DNA from: CAVRUZ01 sp963724495
GTDB taxonomy: Bacteria; Actinomycetota; Actinomycetes; Propionibacteriales; DAIQRJ01
Assembly: GCA_963724495.1 (NCBI GenBank)
Contig: CAVRUZ010000006.1
Location: 310,001 to 374,000 of the forward strand
Direction of reading: 5' to 3'
Length of the DNA: 64,000 bases
Shown: positions 48,257 through 57,474 of the stretch, one piece after another
Layout: each line of letters begins with the position of its first letter
How positions within the stretch are numbered: position 1 is the stretch's first letter
Notes under the pieces: model-generated
The model's input: the letters and a program-made list of their open reading frames with translations, nothing else
Database searches by the model: none
Told to the model about the DNA's origin: nothing
Position numbers and translations under genes: made by a program

Positions 48257-50715
48257 GCAGCACCTCCCTGCTGCACCTGCACGATGTCGCCGGGTGCTGC
48301 ACCGAGCAGGACCCGGATGTTGCCGCCGGCGCGGCTGTTCGCGGGGAGCCAGACGACCCCGTCGCTCATCAGCTCCTCGACCTCGACCGGCAGTTCGATC
48401 TCACCGATCGGGCTGCTCACCTTCGCGGTACCGCCGGCCACGAGTCCCAGCGTGCGAGCCGTCTCGGGCGAGACCCGCGCGACTGCCGGCCTGGCCGTGG
48501 CTGCGAGGTGCGGTTCGCCCTCGACCATCCGGCCCGCATCGATCAGCTCGTGCCAGCTGGCCAGGACGGCCTCACCCTTGCCGACCGCTGCCGGGGTTGC
48601 CGTGTCCTTCTTGCCCGTCGGCATGACCGGGCGGGCGCCGTCCCAGTGGCCCAGCTCGGCGAGCTCGGCCCGGGCGGATGCGGCGTCGACGAGCCCGAGG
48701 CGGGGACCGATCGCGTCGGCGAGTGTGGCCAGCACGCGGAGATCGGAGAGGTTGCCGGTGCCCGGCAGGGTCGCGCGGAACAGGCGCTCGCGGCCCTCCC
48801 AGTCGGTGTAGGACCCCGGCTTCTCCGCCGCGGCCGCGACCGGGAAGACCACGTCGGCCCGCTCGGTGACCGCTGATGCCCGGATCTCGAGGCTGACAAG
48901 GAAACCCACCTGGTCGAGTGCGCTGAAGGCAGCCACCGGGTCGGGTAGGTCGGCGGGATCGACGCCCCCGACCACGAGTGCGTCGATGTCCCCGGATCGG
49001 GCGGCCGAGAGGATCTCGGGCAGGCTCCGGCCGGGCGCGGTGGGCACGGTGACGCCCCACGCGGTGCCGATGTCCACCCTGGCCTCGGTGTCACCGACCT
49101 GCCGGCCGCCGGGAAGCAGTGTCGGGAGACAGCCGGCGTCGATGGCGCCGCGCTCGCCGGCCCGACGGGGAACCCACGCGAGCCGCGCACCGGTGGCGTC
49201 GGCCAGCGCGTGTGCTGCCGCGAGCGTGCCCGGGGCCTCCGCCGCACGCTCGCCGACGAGGATCACCGCACCGCCCTCGCCCCGGAGTGCGTCGCCAACC
49301 GCCTGGCTGCCGTCGTCTCCGTCGCCGGACTCGATCGCGGCCAGCGCCGCGGCCTGACCGCCGGGCGTGGTGGGCAGCAGCGTGCCGCCGAGCTTGGTGA
49401 GGCCCCGGGCCGCGAACGTGGCCAGCGAGAAGACCTTGGTGCGATTCCTGCTCACCGCCTTGCGCAAGCGCAAGAAGACGATCGGCGACTCGTCCTCGGG
49501 CTCGAAGTCGACCAGCAGGACGGCCGAAGCCTTCTCCAGGTCGGCGTAGGTGACGCCGAGGCCGGAGCCCGCGACCGCTGCGCCGAGGAACGACAGGTCC
49601 TCGGCCGTGGCCGAAGTCCGCGCGCGGGAGTCGATGTCGTTGGTGCGGAGGACCACGCGAGCAAACTTGGAGTAGGCGTAGGCGTCCTCGACGGTGAGCC
49701 GGCCGCCGGGAAGGACGCCGACCTTGCCGGCCGCGGCAGACAGACCGCGTGCGGCGACCCGCAGTGCCTCGACCCACGAGGCGACCCGGAGCGAGCCGTC
49801 CTCACCCCGCACCATCGGATGGGTGAGCCGGTCGTCGGCGGTGACGTAGTCGAAGGCGAAGCGGCCCTTGTCGCAGCTCCACTCCTCGTTGACGTCGGGA
49901 TCGTCGCCGGCCTGCCGGCGCATCTCGACGCCGCGGCGGGTGTCGGAGCGCAGCGAGCAGCCGGAAGCGCAGTGCTCACAGGTGGTCGGGGTCGACACGA
50001 GGTCGAAGGGGCGGGAGCGGAACCGGTAGTCGGCGCTGGTGAGCGCGCCCACCGGGCAGATCTGGATGGTGTTGCCGGAGAAGTAGGAGGAGAACGGCTC
50101 GTCCTCGTAGATGCCCACCTGCTGAAGGGCGCCGCGCTCGAGCATCTCGATCATCGGGTCGCCGGCGATCTGGTTGGAGAAGCGAGTGCACCGAGCGCAC
50201 AGGACGCACCGTTCGCGGTCCAGCAGCACGTTCGCCGAGAGCGGCAACGGCTTGGGGAACGTGCGCTTGACGTCTTCGAAGCGCGTCTCGGCCTGGCCGT
50301 TGCTCATCGCCTGGTTCTGCAGAGGACACTCGCCGCCCTTGTCGCAGACCGGGCAGTCGAGCGGGTGGTTCATCAGCAGGAATTCCATCTGCCCCCGCTG
50401 GGCCTTCTCCGCCACCGGGGAGCTCAGCTGGGTGCGCACCACCATGCCGGGAGCGACCTCGATCGTGCACGAGGCCTGTGGCTTGGGCATTCCGCGGCCG
50501 TTGCCCGCGTCGGGGATCTCGACCATGCACTGCCGGCAGGCGCCAACCGGGTTCAGCAACGGGTGGTCGCAGAACCGGGGGATCTGGATGCCGATCATCT
50601 CCGCCGCCCGGATGATCAGCGTCCCCTTGGGAACGCTGACCTCGATGTCGTCGATCGTCAGCGTGACCAGGTCGTCGCGCTTGTCGACCTGGCTGCTCGT
50701 CGCTGTGACCGTCAT
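48253..50715 (-). CDS. nuoG: NADH-quinone oxidoreductase subunit G
   Basis: 820 residues. N-terminal ferredoxin-like part with CDHPLLNPVGACRQCMVE, CPVCDKGGECPLQ and CVLCARCTRF, then CEHCASGCSL leading to a molybdopterin-oxidoreductase-like domain that has lost its cofactor role in this family. Start ATG 50715 overlaps the nuoF stop by one base (TGATG). Confidence 0.97.
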   Translation of the reverse strand: MTVTATSSQVDKRDDLVTLTIDDIEVSVPKGTLIIRAAEMIGIQIPRFCDHPLLNPVGACRQCMVEIPDAGNGRGMPKPQASCTIEVAPGMVVRTQLSSPVAEKAQRGQMEFLLMNHPLDCPVCDKGGECPLQNQAMSNGQAETRFEDVKRTFPKPLPLSANVLLDRERCVLCARCTRFSNQIAGDPMIEMLERGALQQVGIYEDEPFSSYFSGNTIQICPVGALTSADYRFRSRPFDLVSTPTTCEHCASGCSLRSDTRRGVEMRRQAGDDPDVNEEWSCDKGRFAFDYVTADDRLTHPMVRGEDGSLRVASWVEALRVAARGLSAAAGKVGVLPGGRLTVEDAYAYSKFARVVLRTNDIDSRARTSATAEDLSFLGAAVAGSGLGVTYADLEKASAVLLVDFEPEDESPIVFLRLRKAVSRNRTKVFSLATFAARGLTKLGGTLLPTTPGGQAAALAAIESGDGDDGSQAVGDALRGEGGAVILVGERAAEAPGTLAAAHALADATGARLAWVPRRAGERGAIDAGCLPTLLPGGRQVGDTEARVDIGTAWGVTVPTAPGRSLPEILSAARSGDIDALVVGGVDPADLPDPVAAFSALDQVGFLVSLEIRASAVTERADVVFPVAAAAEKPGSYTDWEGRERLFRATLPGTGNLSDLRVLATLADAIGPRLGLVDAASARAELAELGHWDGARPVMPTGKKDTATPAAVGKGEAVLASWHELIDAGRMVEGEPHLAATARPAVARVSPETARTLGLVAGGTAKVSSPIGEIELPVEVEELMSDGVVWLPANSRAGGNIRVLLGAAPGDIVQVQQGGAA

Positions 50716-52031
50716 CAGGCGGGTTCCTTCTCTGCTGCGGCGGCCCAGGCAGTACTCGCGGCCGGATCGAACGGACAACCACCGTCGTTGATGTGCTGCA
50801 GATACTCGTCGCGGAAGAACTGGATCGAGGAGCTGATCGGCGACGTGGCGCCGTCACCCAGCCCGCAGAACGACCGGCCCAGGATGTTGTCACACAGGTC
50901 AAGGAGCTTGTCGAGGTCCTCGACCTGTCCCTCGCCGTCCTCGATCCGCTCGAGGATCTGGGTGAGCCACCAGGTCCCCTCCCGGCAGGGCGTGCACTTG
51001 CCGCATGACTCGTGCTTGTAGAACTCGGTCCACCGAAGGACCGCGCGGACGATGCAGACCGAGTCGTCGAACATCGAGAGCGCGCGCGTCCCGAGCAACG
51101 AGCCGGCCGCCGCAACCGAGTCGAAATCGAGCGGCACGTCGAGGTGTGCGTCGGTGAACAGCGGGGTGGACGAGCCGCCCGGCGTCCAGAACTTGAGCTG
51201 GTGGCCCTCCCGGATGCCGCCGGCCATGTCGAGCAGCTGCCGCAGCGTCACGCCGGCGCCCGCCTCGTACTGCCCGGGGTTCACGACGTGCCCGGAGAGG
51301 GAGTAGATGACGTGGCCCGAGCTCTTCTCGGTGCCCATCGACTTGAACCAGTCGGCGCCGTTGTTGACGATGCCCGGCACGCTGGCGATCGTCTCGACGT
51401 TGTTGATCACCGTGGGGCAGGCGTAGAGACCGGAGACCGCCGGGAACGGCGGCCGCAGCCGCGGCTGGCCGCGCCGGCCTTCCAGCGAGTCGAGCAGCGC
51501 TGACTCCTCACCGCAGATGTAGGCGCCTGCACCCGCGTGCACCACAACGTCGAGGTCGTAGCCGGAGCCGAGGATGTCGGTCCCGATGAAGCCGGCCGCG
51601 TACGCCTCGGCAACTGCCTGGTGCATCCGCCGGAGGACATGCAGCACCTCGCCGCGGACGTAGATGAACGCGTGCCTTGCCCGAATCGCGAATGCCGACA
51701 CGATGACGCCCTCGAGGAGGGTGTGCGGGCTCGCCAGCATCAGCGGGATGTCCTTGCACGTGCCCGGCTCGGACTCGTCGGCGTTGACAAGCAGGTAACG
51801 GGGCTTCTCGCCGAGCGGCGGCAGGAAGCCCCACTTCATCCCGGTGGGGAAGCCGGCGCCGCCGCGGCCGCGCAGGCCCGAGGCCTTGACCTCGTCGACG
51901 ACCTTGTCGGGGCCGATGTCGACTGCGCGGCGCAGCGAGTCGTAACCGCCGCGCTGCTGGTACGCCTCGATCGTCCAGGCGCGTTCATCGCCCCAGTTGG
52001 CGGTGAGGACGGGGGTCAGCGGGTCGGCCAT
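50715..52031 (-). CDS. nuoF: NADH-quinone oxidoreductase subunit F
   Basis: 438 residues; NADH and FMN site in GLRGRGGAGFPTGMKWGF and the N3 4Fe-4S ligands in SCGKCTPCREG. ATG 52031 has GGAAGGA upstream. Start lies inside the last 47 nt of the nuoE frame. Confidence 0.97.
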   Translation of the reverse strand: MADPLTPVLTANWGDERAWTIEAYQQRGGYDSLRRAVDIGPDKVVDEVKASGLRGRGGAGFPTGMKWGFLPPLGEKPRYLLVNADESEPGTCKDIPLMLASPHTLLEGVIVSAFAIRARHAFIYVRGEVLHVLRRMHQAVAEAYAAGFIGTDILGSGYDLDVVVHAGAGAYICGEESALLDSLEGRRGQPRLRPPFPAVSGLYACPTVINNVETIASVPGIVNNGADWFKSMGTEKSSGHVIYSLSGHVVNPGQYEAGAGVTLRQLLDMAGGIREGHQLKFWTPGGSSTPLFTDAHLDVPLDFDSVAAAGSLLGTRALSMFDDSVCIVRAVLRWTEFYKHESCGKCTPCREGTWWLTQILERIEDGEGQVEDLDKLLDLCDNILGRSFCGLGDGATSPISSSIQFFRDEYLQHINDGGCPFDPAASTAWAAAAEKEPA

Positions 52032-52875
52032 CAGGCGTCCTTCCCCTCGGCGTCGTAGCACTGTGTTCGTGCGTGCCGTTGTCGTCGGAGCGGACGTCGG
52101 GATGACCCGAACCGCCGCCGGAACCAACCGACGCCTGCACCGACTCACTCTTGGCCCGCGACGTGTCGGCCGGCGCGTCGGCCGCCTGGCCGGGGGTCGA
52201 CGGCCGGTCGACGCCTCCGTCGGCGAGATAGCCGGCGCTGCCGGTTGGTGCGGCCCAGCCCTCGCGCGCGGCCAGTTCGAGTCCGGCGAGACTGGCCGGG
52301 CCGGCGGCCGGACCCTCGTCGGCATGCCCGTCGGGGAACCCCGCCAGCACGCGTTCGGCCTCGCGCCAGGAACCGATCACGGCACCGCGGGAGGAGGTGA
52401 CGGTCTTGTCCGACCGCAGGTCGTCGACCAGCTGCACGGCCGACTCGGGCGTCTGGTTGTCGACGAACTCCCAGTTCACCATCACCACGGGCGCGTAGTC
52501 GCAGGCCGCGTTGCACTCGACGTGCTCGAGCGTGATCTGGCCGTCGTCGGTGGTCTCGTCGTTGCCGACATCGAGATGTTCCTTCAGGCGCTTGAGAATC
52601 TGGTCGCCGCCCATCACCGCGCACAGCGTGTTGGTGCAGACGCCGACGTGGTATCGGCCCACCGGCTTGCGGAAGTACATCGTGTAGAAGGTCGCTACGG
52701 CGCTCACCTCAGCGGGGGTCAGCGCGAGTTCCTCCGCGCAGACCTCGATGCCCTCCGAGGTCACCCGGCCCTCTTCGCTCTGCACCAGATGCAGCATCGG
52801 CAGCAGGGCCGACCTCGGCTGCGGGTACTTCGCGATGATCTCCCGCATCTCGATCCGGGTCTTCTCGCTGATCAC
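51985..52875 (-). CDS. nuoE: NADH-quinone oxidoreductase subunit E, extended C-terminus
   Basis: 296 residues as read. The 2Fe-2S ligands are CTNTLC and CNAAC. Residues 1-165 match the family; the tail is Ala/Ser-rich and low in conservation. The frame runs 47 nt into nuoF, while other junctions of this operon overlap by 1-8 nt. In a neighbouring frame the end would read YDAEGKDA with a TGA at 52031-52033 in TGATG coupling to nuoF, so a 1-nt indel in the tail is possible. Confidence 0.93.
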   Translation of the reverse strand: MISEKTRIEMREIIAKYPQPRSALLPMLHLVQSEEGRVTSEGIEVCAEELALTPAEVSAVATFYTMYFRKPVGRYHVGVCTNTLCAVMGGDQILKRLKEHLDVGNDETTDDGQITLEHVECNAACDYAPVVMVNWEFVDNQTPESAVQLVDDLRSDKTVTSSRGAVIGSWREAERVLAGFPDGHADEGPAAGPASLAGLELAAREGWAAPTGSAGYLADGGVDRPSTPGQAADAPADTSRAKSESVQASVGSGGGSGHPDVRSDDNGTHEHSATTPRGRTPDGRPADPRPHRQLGR

Positions 52876-54233
52876 CGGTCGACACCACCCATCACCGGGT
52901 CGATGCTGGCCACGGCGACGATCACGTCGGACACCATCGCTCCCTCACACATGGCCGCCACCGCCTGCAGGTTCACGAACGACGGGTCGCGGAAGTGGGC
53001 ACGGTACGGGCGCGTCCCGCCGTCGCTGACCGCGTGGCACCCGAGCTCGCCGCGGGGCGACTCGATCGCGAAGTACACCTGCCCCGGCGGGACCCGGAAG
53101 CCCTCGGTCACCAGCTTGAAGTGGTGGATCAGCGCCTCCATCGACTCGCCCATGATGTGCTGGATGTGATCGAGGGAGTTGCCCTGCCCGTCCTTGCCGA
53201 CCGAGAGCTGGGCGGGCCAGGCGATCTTCTTGTCGGCGACCATCACCGGCTCGCCGGCCGACTCCTCCAGCCGGGCCAGTGCCTGCTCGACGATGCGCAG
53301 GCTCTGCCACATCTCCATCTGCCGGATCATGAAGCGGCCGTAGGCATCGGCGTCGGTGGACGTGACGACGTCGAAGTCGTAGGTCTCGTAGCCGAAGTAG
53401 GGCTGACTCTTGCGCAGGTCGTGCGGGTAGCCGGTGGCCCGGAGCACCGGGCCGGTCATGCCGAGCGCGAGGCAGCCGGCCAGGTCGAGGTAGCCGATGT
53501 CGCAGAGCCGGCCCTTGAAGATCGGGTTCTCGTTACACAGCTCGGCGTACTCGGGCAGGTAATCCTTCAGCCAGGCAACGCATTCGCGCACCTTTGCCAG
53601 TCCGCTGGCGTCGACGTCGACAGCCACCCCACCAGGGCGGATGTACGCGTGGTTCATCCGCAGGCCGGTGATGTGCTCGAACACGTCGAGGATGCGCTCA
53701 CGGTCGCGGAAGCCGATGGTCATCACGGTGAGCGCACCGATCTCCATGCCGCCGGTCGCGATGCACACGAGGTGTGAGGCGATCCGGTTGAGCTCCAGCA
53801 TCATGATGCGAATGTCGTTCGCACGCTGGGGAATCTGATCGGTGATGCCCAGCAGCTTCTCCACCGCTCCGCAGTACGCGGCTTCCTGGAAGAGCGGGCT
53901 GAGGTAGTCCATTCGGGTGCAGAACGTCACGCCCTGGGTCCAGGTGCGGTACTCCATGTTCTTCTCGATGCCCGTGTGCAGGTACCCGATGCCGGCCCGG
54001 GCGTCGTGCACGGACTCGCCCTCGAGCTCGAGGATCAGCCGGAGCACACCGTGCGTCGACGGGTGCTGCGGGCCCATGTTGACGATGAGCCGGTCCTCCT
54101 CGCCCGACAGCCCCTGGCCGATGTGGTCCCAGTCCTGTCCGGTGACGGTGAACGACCGGCCGTCGGCGTCGTCGCCGGCGGCTCCGGTGGAGCGGATCGT
54201 GCTGTCGGTCTCGGTGCCGGTGTTCGCGCTCAT
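52872..54233 (-). CDS. nuoD: NADH-quinone oxidoreductase subunit D
   Basis: 453 residues, 49-kDa-type quinone-site subunit: MGPQHPSTHGVLRLILELEG, YLHTGIEKNMEYRTW, and SPRGELGCHAVSDGG. Overlaps nuoC by 1 nt and nuoE by 4 nt. Confidence 0.97.
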   Translation of the reverse strand: MSANTGTETDSTIRSTGAAGDDADGRSFTVTGQDWDHIGQGLSGEEDRLIVNMGPQHPSTHGVLRLILELEGESVHDARAGIGYLHTGIEKNMEYRTWTQGVTFCTRMDYLSPLFQEAAYCGAVEKLLGITDQIPQRANDIRIMMLELNRIASHLVCIATGGMEIGALTVMTIGFRDRERILDVFEHITGLRMNHAYIRPGGVAVDVDASGLAKVRECVAWLKDYLPEYAELCNENPIFKGRLCDIGYLDLAGCLALGMTGPVLRATGYPHDLRKSQPYFGYETYDFDVVTSTDADAYGRFMIRQMEMWQSLRIVEQALARLEESAGEPVMVADKKIAWPAQLSVGKDGQGNSLDHIQHIMGESMEALIHHFKLVTEGFRVPPGQVYFAIESPRGELGCHAVSDGGTRPYRAHFRDPSFVNLQAVAAMCEGAMVSDVIVAVASIDPVMGGVDR

Positions 54234-55018
54234 CAGTTGTAGGCCCTCCGATGGTCCGGGGGTGGCACGGTGGCGCCCTTGTACTCGACGTCGATGCCGC
54301 CGAGCGGGTAGTCCTTGCGCTGCGGGTGGCCGGCCCAGTCGTCCGGCATCTCGATGCGGGTCAGCGCCGGATGGCCGTCGAAGATCACGCCGAAGAAGTC
54401 GTAGGTCTCGCGTTCGTGCCAGTCGGCCGTCGGATAGACCGCGACCGCCGACGGGATGTGCGGATCTGCGTCCGGCGCGCTCACCTCGACGCGGATCTTG
54501 CGGTTGTGCGTGAGCGACCGCAGCTCGTACACCACGTGCAGCTCCCGGTCGGAGTCCTCCAGGTAGTGCACACCCGACAGAGACGACAGCAGCTCGAACC
54601 GAAGTGGCTCGTCGTCGCGAAGCGTCCGCAGCGTGGTGAGCAGGTGCTCGCGGCGGATGTGGAAGGTGATCTCGCCGCGGAACACCACGACCTTCTCGAT
54701 CGCCTGGTCGAAGGCGGCCTCGCGCTCGGCCAGGCCGTTGCCGAGCGCGTCGGCCACCTGGTCGAAGTAGGTCCCGTAAGGCCGGGACGCCGACGCCGGT
54801 GCCCGGATCGTGCGGACCAGCCGGCCGTACCCGGAGGTGTCACCGGGACCCTGCACGCCGAACATGCCGTGCCGGACCTCGAGCTCCTCACCGGCGTCGC
54901 CGGGCGGGAGTTCGACATCGGTGCCCGGCTCCTGGCCGGCGATCTGGTCGGGGTTGTTGGCCGCCTCGGGTGGTGGTGCGGAGTCGCCCTTGCCCGCGTT
55001 GGAGGGAGGCTGGCTCAT
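54233..55018 (-). CDS. nuoC: NADH-quinone oxidoreductase subunit C
   Basis: 261 residues from ATG 55018. N-terminal about 65 residues are a hydrophilic extension; the 30-kDa domain follows, ending with ERETYDFFGVIFDGHPALTR and PQRKDYPLGG. Overlaps the nuoB stop (ATGA). Confidence 0.96.
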   Translation of the reverse strand: MSQPPSNAGKGDSAPPPEAANNPDQIAGQEPGTDVELPPGDAGEELEVRHGMFGVQGPGDTSGYGRLVRTIRAPASASRPYGTYFDQVADALGNGLAEREAAFDQAIEKVVVFRGEITFHIRREHLLTTLRTLRDDEPLRFELLSSLSGVHYLEDSDRELHVVYELRSLTHNRKIRVEVSAPDADPHIPSAVAVYPTADWHERETYDFFGVIFDGHPALTRIEMPDDWAGHPQRKDYPLGGIDVEYKGATVPPPDHRRAYN

Positions 55019-55569
55019 CGCATGAGCCCCTTCATCTCCAGGGTGCTGGGCGCCGCCAGTGCGTGCTGCTCCGCCTCGATCTCGGCCTTCTGCCGGTTCG
55101 GCCCGAGCGGTGCGTGCTGGATCTGGTCCATCAGCTTGAAGATCGCATCGACCAGCATCTCCGGCCGCGGGGGGCAGCCGGGCAGGTACATGTCGACCGG
55201 GACGACGTGGTCGACGCCCTGGAGGATCGCGTAGTTGTTGAACATGCCGCCGGAGCTGGCGCAGACGCCCATGGCCAGCACCCACTTGGGATTGGGCATC
55301 TGGTCGTAGATCTGCCGCAGCACCGGTGCCATCTTCTGGCTGACCCGGCCGGCCACGATCATCAGGTCGGCCTGCCGTGGGCTGGCCCGGAAGACCTCCT
55401 GGCCCCACCGGCTGGAGTCGTAGATGGGCGCGCCGTAGGTCATCATCTCGATCGCGCAACATGCCAGGCCGAACGTCGCCGGCCAGACCGACGCCTTGCG
55501 GAAGTAGCCCACGAGGCCTTCGACGGTGCTGAGGAGCACCCCGCTGGGCAGCTTTTCCTCAATGCCCAT
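55015..55569 (-). CDS. nuoB: NADH-quinone oxidoreductase subunit B
   Basis: 184 residues; N2 cluster ligands in ACCAIEMM, GVCASSGGM and GCPPRPE. Electron exit to menaquinone. 57 nt after nuoA, the largest gap between adjacent genes from nuoA to nuoN. Confidence 0.97.
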   Translation of the reverse strand: MGIEEKLPSGVLLSTVEGLVGYFRKASVWPATFGLACCAIEMMTYGAPIYDSSRWGQEVFRASPRQADLMIVAGRVSQKMAPVLRQIYDQMPNPKWVLAMGVCASSGGMFNNYAILQGVDHVVPVDMYLPGCPPRPEMLVDAIFKLMDQIQHAPLGPNRQKAEIEAEQHALAAPSTLEMKGLMR

Positions 55570-55626
55570 TGTCTGTTCTCCTCTCGTGGACGGTGACGTG
55601 GTGGTGCGGCCTTGAGCTCTTTCCTG

Positions 55627-55992
55627 TCAGTCCCATTCGAGCCCGCCCCGGCGCCACACGTAGGCGTACGCGACGAAGATCGTGAGGATGAACAGCAGCA
55701 TCTCCACGAGACCGAACAGCCCGAGCCGGTCGAAGGCGACCGCCCACGGGTAGAGGAACACGATCTCGATGTCGAACACGATGAACAGCATCGCGGTGAT
55801 GTAGTACTTCACCGGGAAATGCCCGCCACCAGCCGGGTGCGGGCCGGGCTGTATCCCGCACTCGTAGGAGTCGGCCTTGGCCCGGTTGTAGCGCTTGGGT
55901 CCGGTAAGGGCTGCGGCGCCGAGGGAGAAGACGGCGAAGCCGGCGCCGATGACCGCCAGGAACACGACCGGCAGGTAGAGGCTGTTGTTCAT
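55627..55992 (-). CDS. nuoA: NADH-quinone oxidoreductase subunit A
   Basis: 121 residues, three helices, conserved YECGIQPG and FDIEIVFLYPWAVAF. First gene of nuoA-N, 94 nt after menJ; no strong separate promoter seen, so menJ-nuo may share one. Confidence 0.97.
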   Translation of the reverse strand: MNNSLYLPVVFLAVIGAGFAVFSLGAAALTGPKRYNRAKADSYECGIQPGPHPAGGGHFPVKYYITAMLFIVFDIEIVFLYPWAVAFDRLGLFGLVEMLLFILTIFVAYAYVWRRGGLEWD

Positions 55993-56086
55993 CGAATGAA
56001 CTCCTCAAGAAGTACGCCGGCGCCCCGGCGCTCGACGCATTCCATCACGCCCAGGACCTCCCCCATCAAGTTAGGATCGCCTTTCC

Positions 56087-57385
56087 TCATGCCGCCGGTG
56101 CCAGCCTGGTCAGAGCGGAGATCAGCCGGTCGGTGGCGTCGCCGCCCTTGGGCTCGTACAGGTTCGCCAGCAGCTTCAGCGTGAACTTCATCAGCAGCGG
56201 CCGCGGCAGGCCGTGACGCGTACACAGCTGCATCACCTTCGGGTTGCCGATCAGCTTCACGAAGACCCCGCCGAGGGCGTAGTAGCCCCCGTAGGCCTGG
56301 TCGAGAGCCTTCGGGTACTGCTGGAGAGCCATCTCCCGGGCCGACGCCGAGTCGCGCGCGAGGGCGGACACGATCACATCCGCGGCGATCTCCGCCGACT
56401 CCATCGCGTAGGCGATGCCCTCGCCGTTGAAGGGGTTCACCATTCCGCCGGCGTCACCGATGAGCAGCAAGCCGCGGTCGTAGTGCGGCTTGCGGTTGAA
56501 GCCCATCGGCAGCCCGGCACCGGCGACCTTGCCCACCTCGTGCTCCCGGTCGAACTGCCACTCCGGCGGCAGGTGCTCCAGCCAGCGCCACAGCATCGCG
56601 CGGTAGTCGGTGTTGCCGTAGCCGGCCGAGGTGTTGAGCACGCCGAGGCCGACGTTGCTCGTGCCGTCGCCCATGCCGAACACCCAGCCGTAGCCGGGCA
56701 GCAGTGCTCCCTCGCCGGGCTTGCCGTCCCACAGCTCCAGCCACGACTCGAGCCAGTCGTCGTCGTGGCGCGGGCTCTGGAAATAGGTGCGTACGGCCAC
56801 GCCCATCGGCCGGTCGTCGCGGCGGGCGATTCCGCGCGAGAGCGCGAACCTGGAGGAGTTGCCGTCGGCCGCGATCACGACCCTGGCGCGGTACGAGACC
56901 TCGCCGGAGCCGCCACGGTGGCGGGCGGTCACGCCGACGACCCTGCCGGTGGCGTCGTCGGCGATCGCGCCGGTCACCGTGCAGTCCTGGTACAGCTGGG
57001 CCCCGGCCTTCTGCGCGTGCCCCGCCAGCAGCTCGTCGAAGTCCAGCCGCTTGCGGACGAGGCCGTAGCCGGGATAGTCGCCGAGCTCGGGCCAGGGCAG
57101 CTGCAGGCGCATGCCGCCGCCGTAGATGCGCAGGCCCTGGTTCTTGAGCCAGGCGGGATCGGAGGTGTCGATGCCGAGCTTCACCAGCTGCGCGACGCCT
57201 CGGGGGGTGAGTCCGTCACCGCAGACCTTCTCCCGCGGGAAGGTCGCCTTCTCCAGCACAAGCACGTCGAGGCCTGCTCGGGCGAGGTAGCTGGCGGCGG
57301 TGGAGCCGGCCGGTCCGGCGCCGACGACGATCACGTCGGCATCCGCGTCGGTGGTCCTCGTCCCTGGATCCATCAGGACCGCCAC
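56087..57385 (-). CDS. menJ: Geranylgeranyl-reductase-family flavoprotein, probable menaquinone reductase
   Basis: 432 residues, FAD-dependent: VIVVGAGPAGSTAASYLARA, EKVCGDGLTPRGV, and LLIGDAGGMVNPFNGEGIAY. By analogy with mycobacterial MenJ, which saturates one isoprene unit of menaquinone, and from its place between menG and nuo. Start ATG 57385 or 57370. A CRP-type palindrome lies 20 nt upstream. Confidence 0.85.
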   Translation of the reverse strand: MAVLMDPGTRTTDADADVIVVGAGPAGSTAASYLARAGLDVLVLEKATFPREKVCGDGLTPRGVAQLVKLGIDTSDPAWLKNQGLRIYGGGMRLQLPWPELGDYPGYGLVRKRLDFDELLAGHAQKAGAQLYQDCTVTGAIADDATGRVVGVTARHRGGSGEVSYRARVVIAADGNSSRFALSRGIARRDDRPMGVAVRTYFQSPRHDDDWLESWLELWDGKPGEGALLPGYGWVFGMGDGTSNVGLGVLNTSAGYGNTDYRAMLWRWLEHLPPEWQFDREHEVGKVAGAGLPMGFNRKPHYDRGLLLIGDAGGMVNPFNGEGIAYAMESAEIAADVIVSALARDSASAREMALQQYPKALDQAYGGYYALGGVFVKLIGNPKVMQLCTRHGLPRPLLMKFTLKLLANLYEPKGGDATDRLISALTRLAPAA

Positions 57386-57404
57386 CTCCTCCCCGCCGGG
57401 GCCA

Positions 57405-57420
57405 TGTGAACACTTTCACA
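57405..57420. promoter_or_regulatory. CRP-type binding site before menJ-nuo
   Basis: TGTGAACACTTTCACA matches TGTGA-N6-TCACA, the consensus of CRP/GlxR regulators. A -10-like TACACT (57429-57434, minus) lies upstream of it with only a weak -35, which would put the site just after the transcription start. Confidence 0.55.
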
Positions 57421-57474
57421 ACGGCCGAAGTGTAGTGCTTCGCCAGCGGCCTCGACACACCCCGTGCGGCGGCG

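Noticed and set aside
56040..56090. TTAGGATcgCCTttCC resembling an iron-box (DtxR/IdeR) before nuoA
   Set aside because: Only the outer bases fit the 19-bp consensus; symmetry is poor, so not called.
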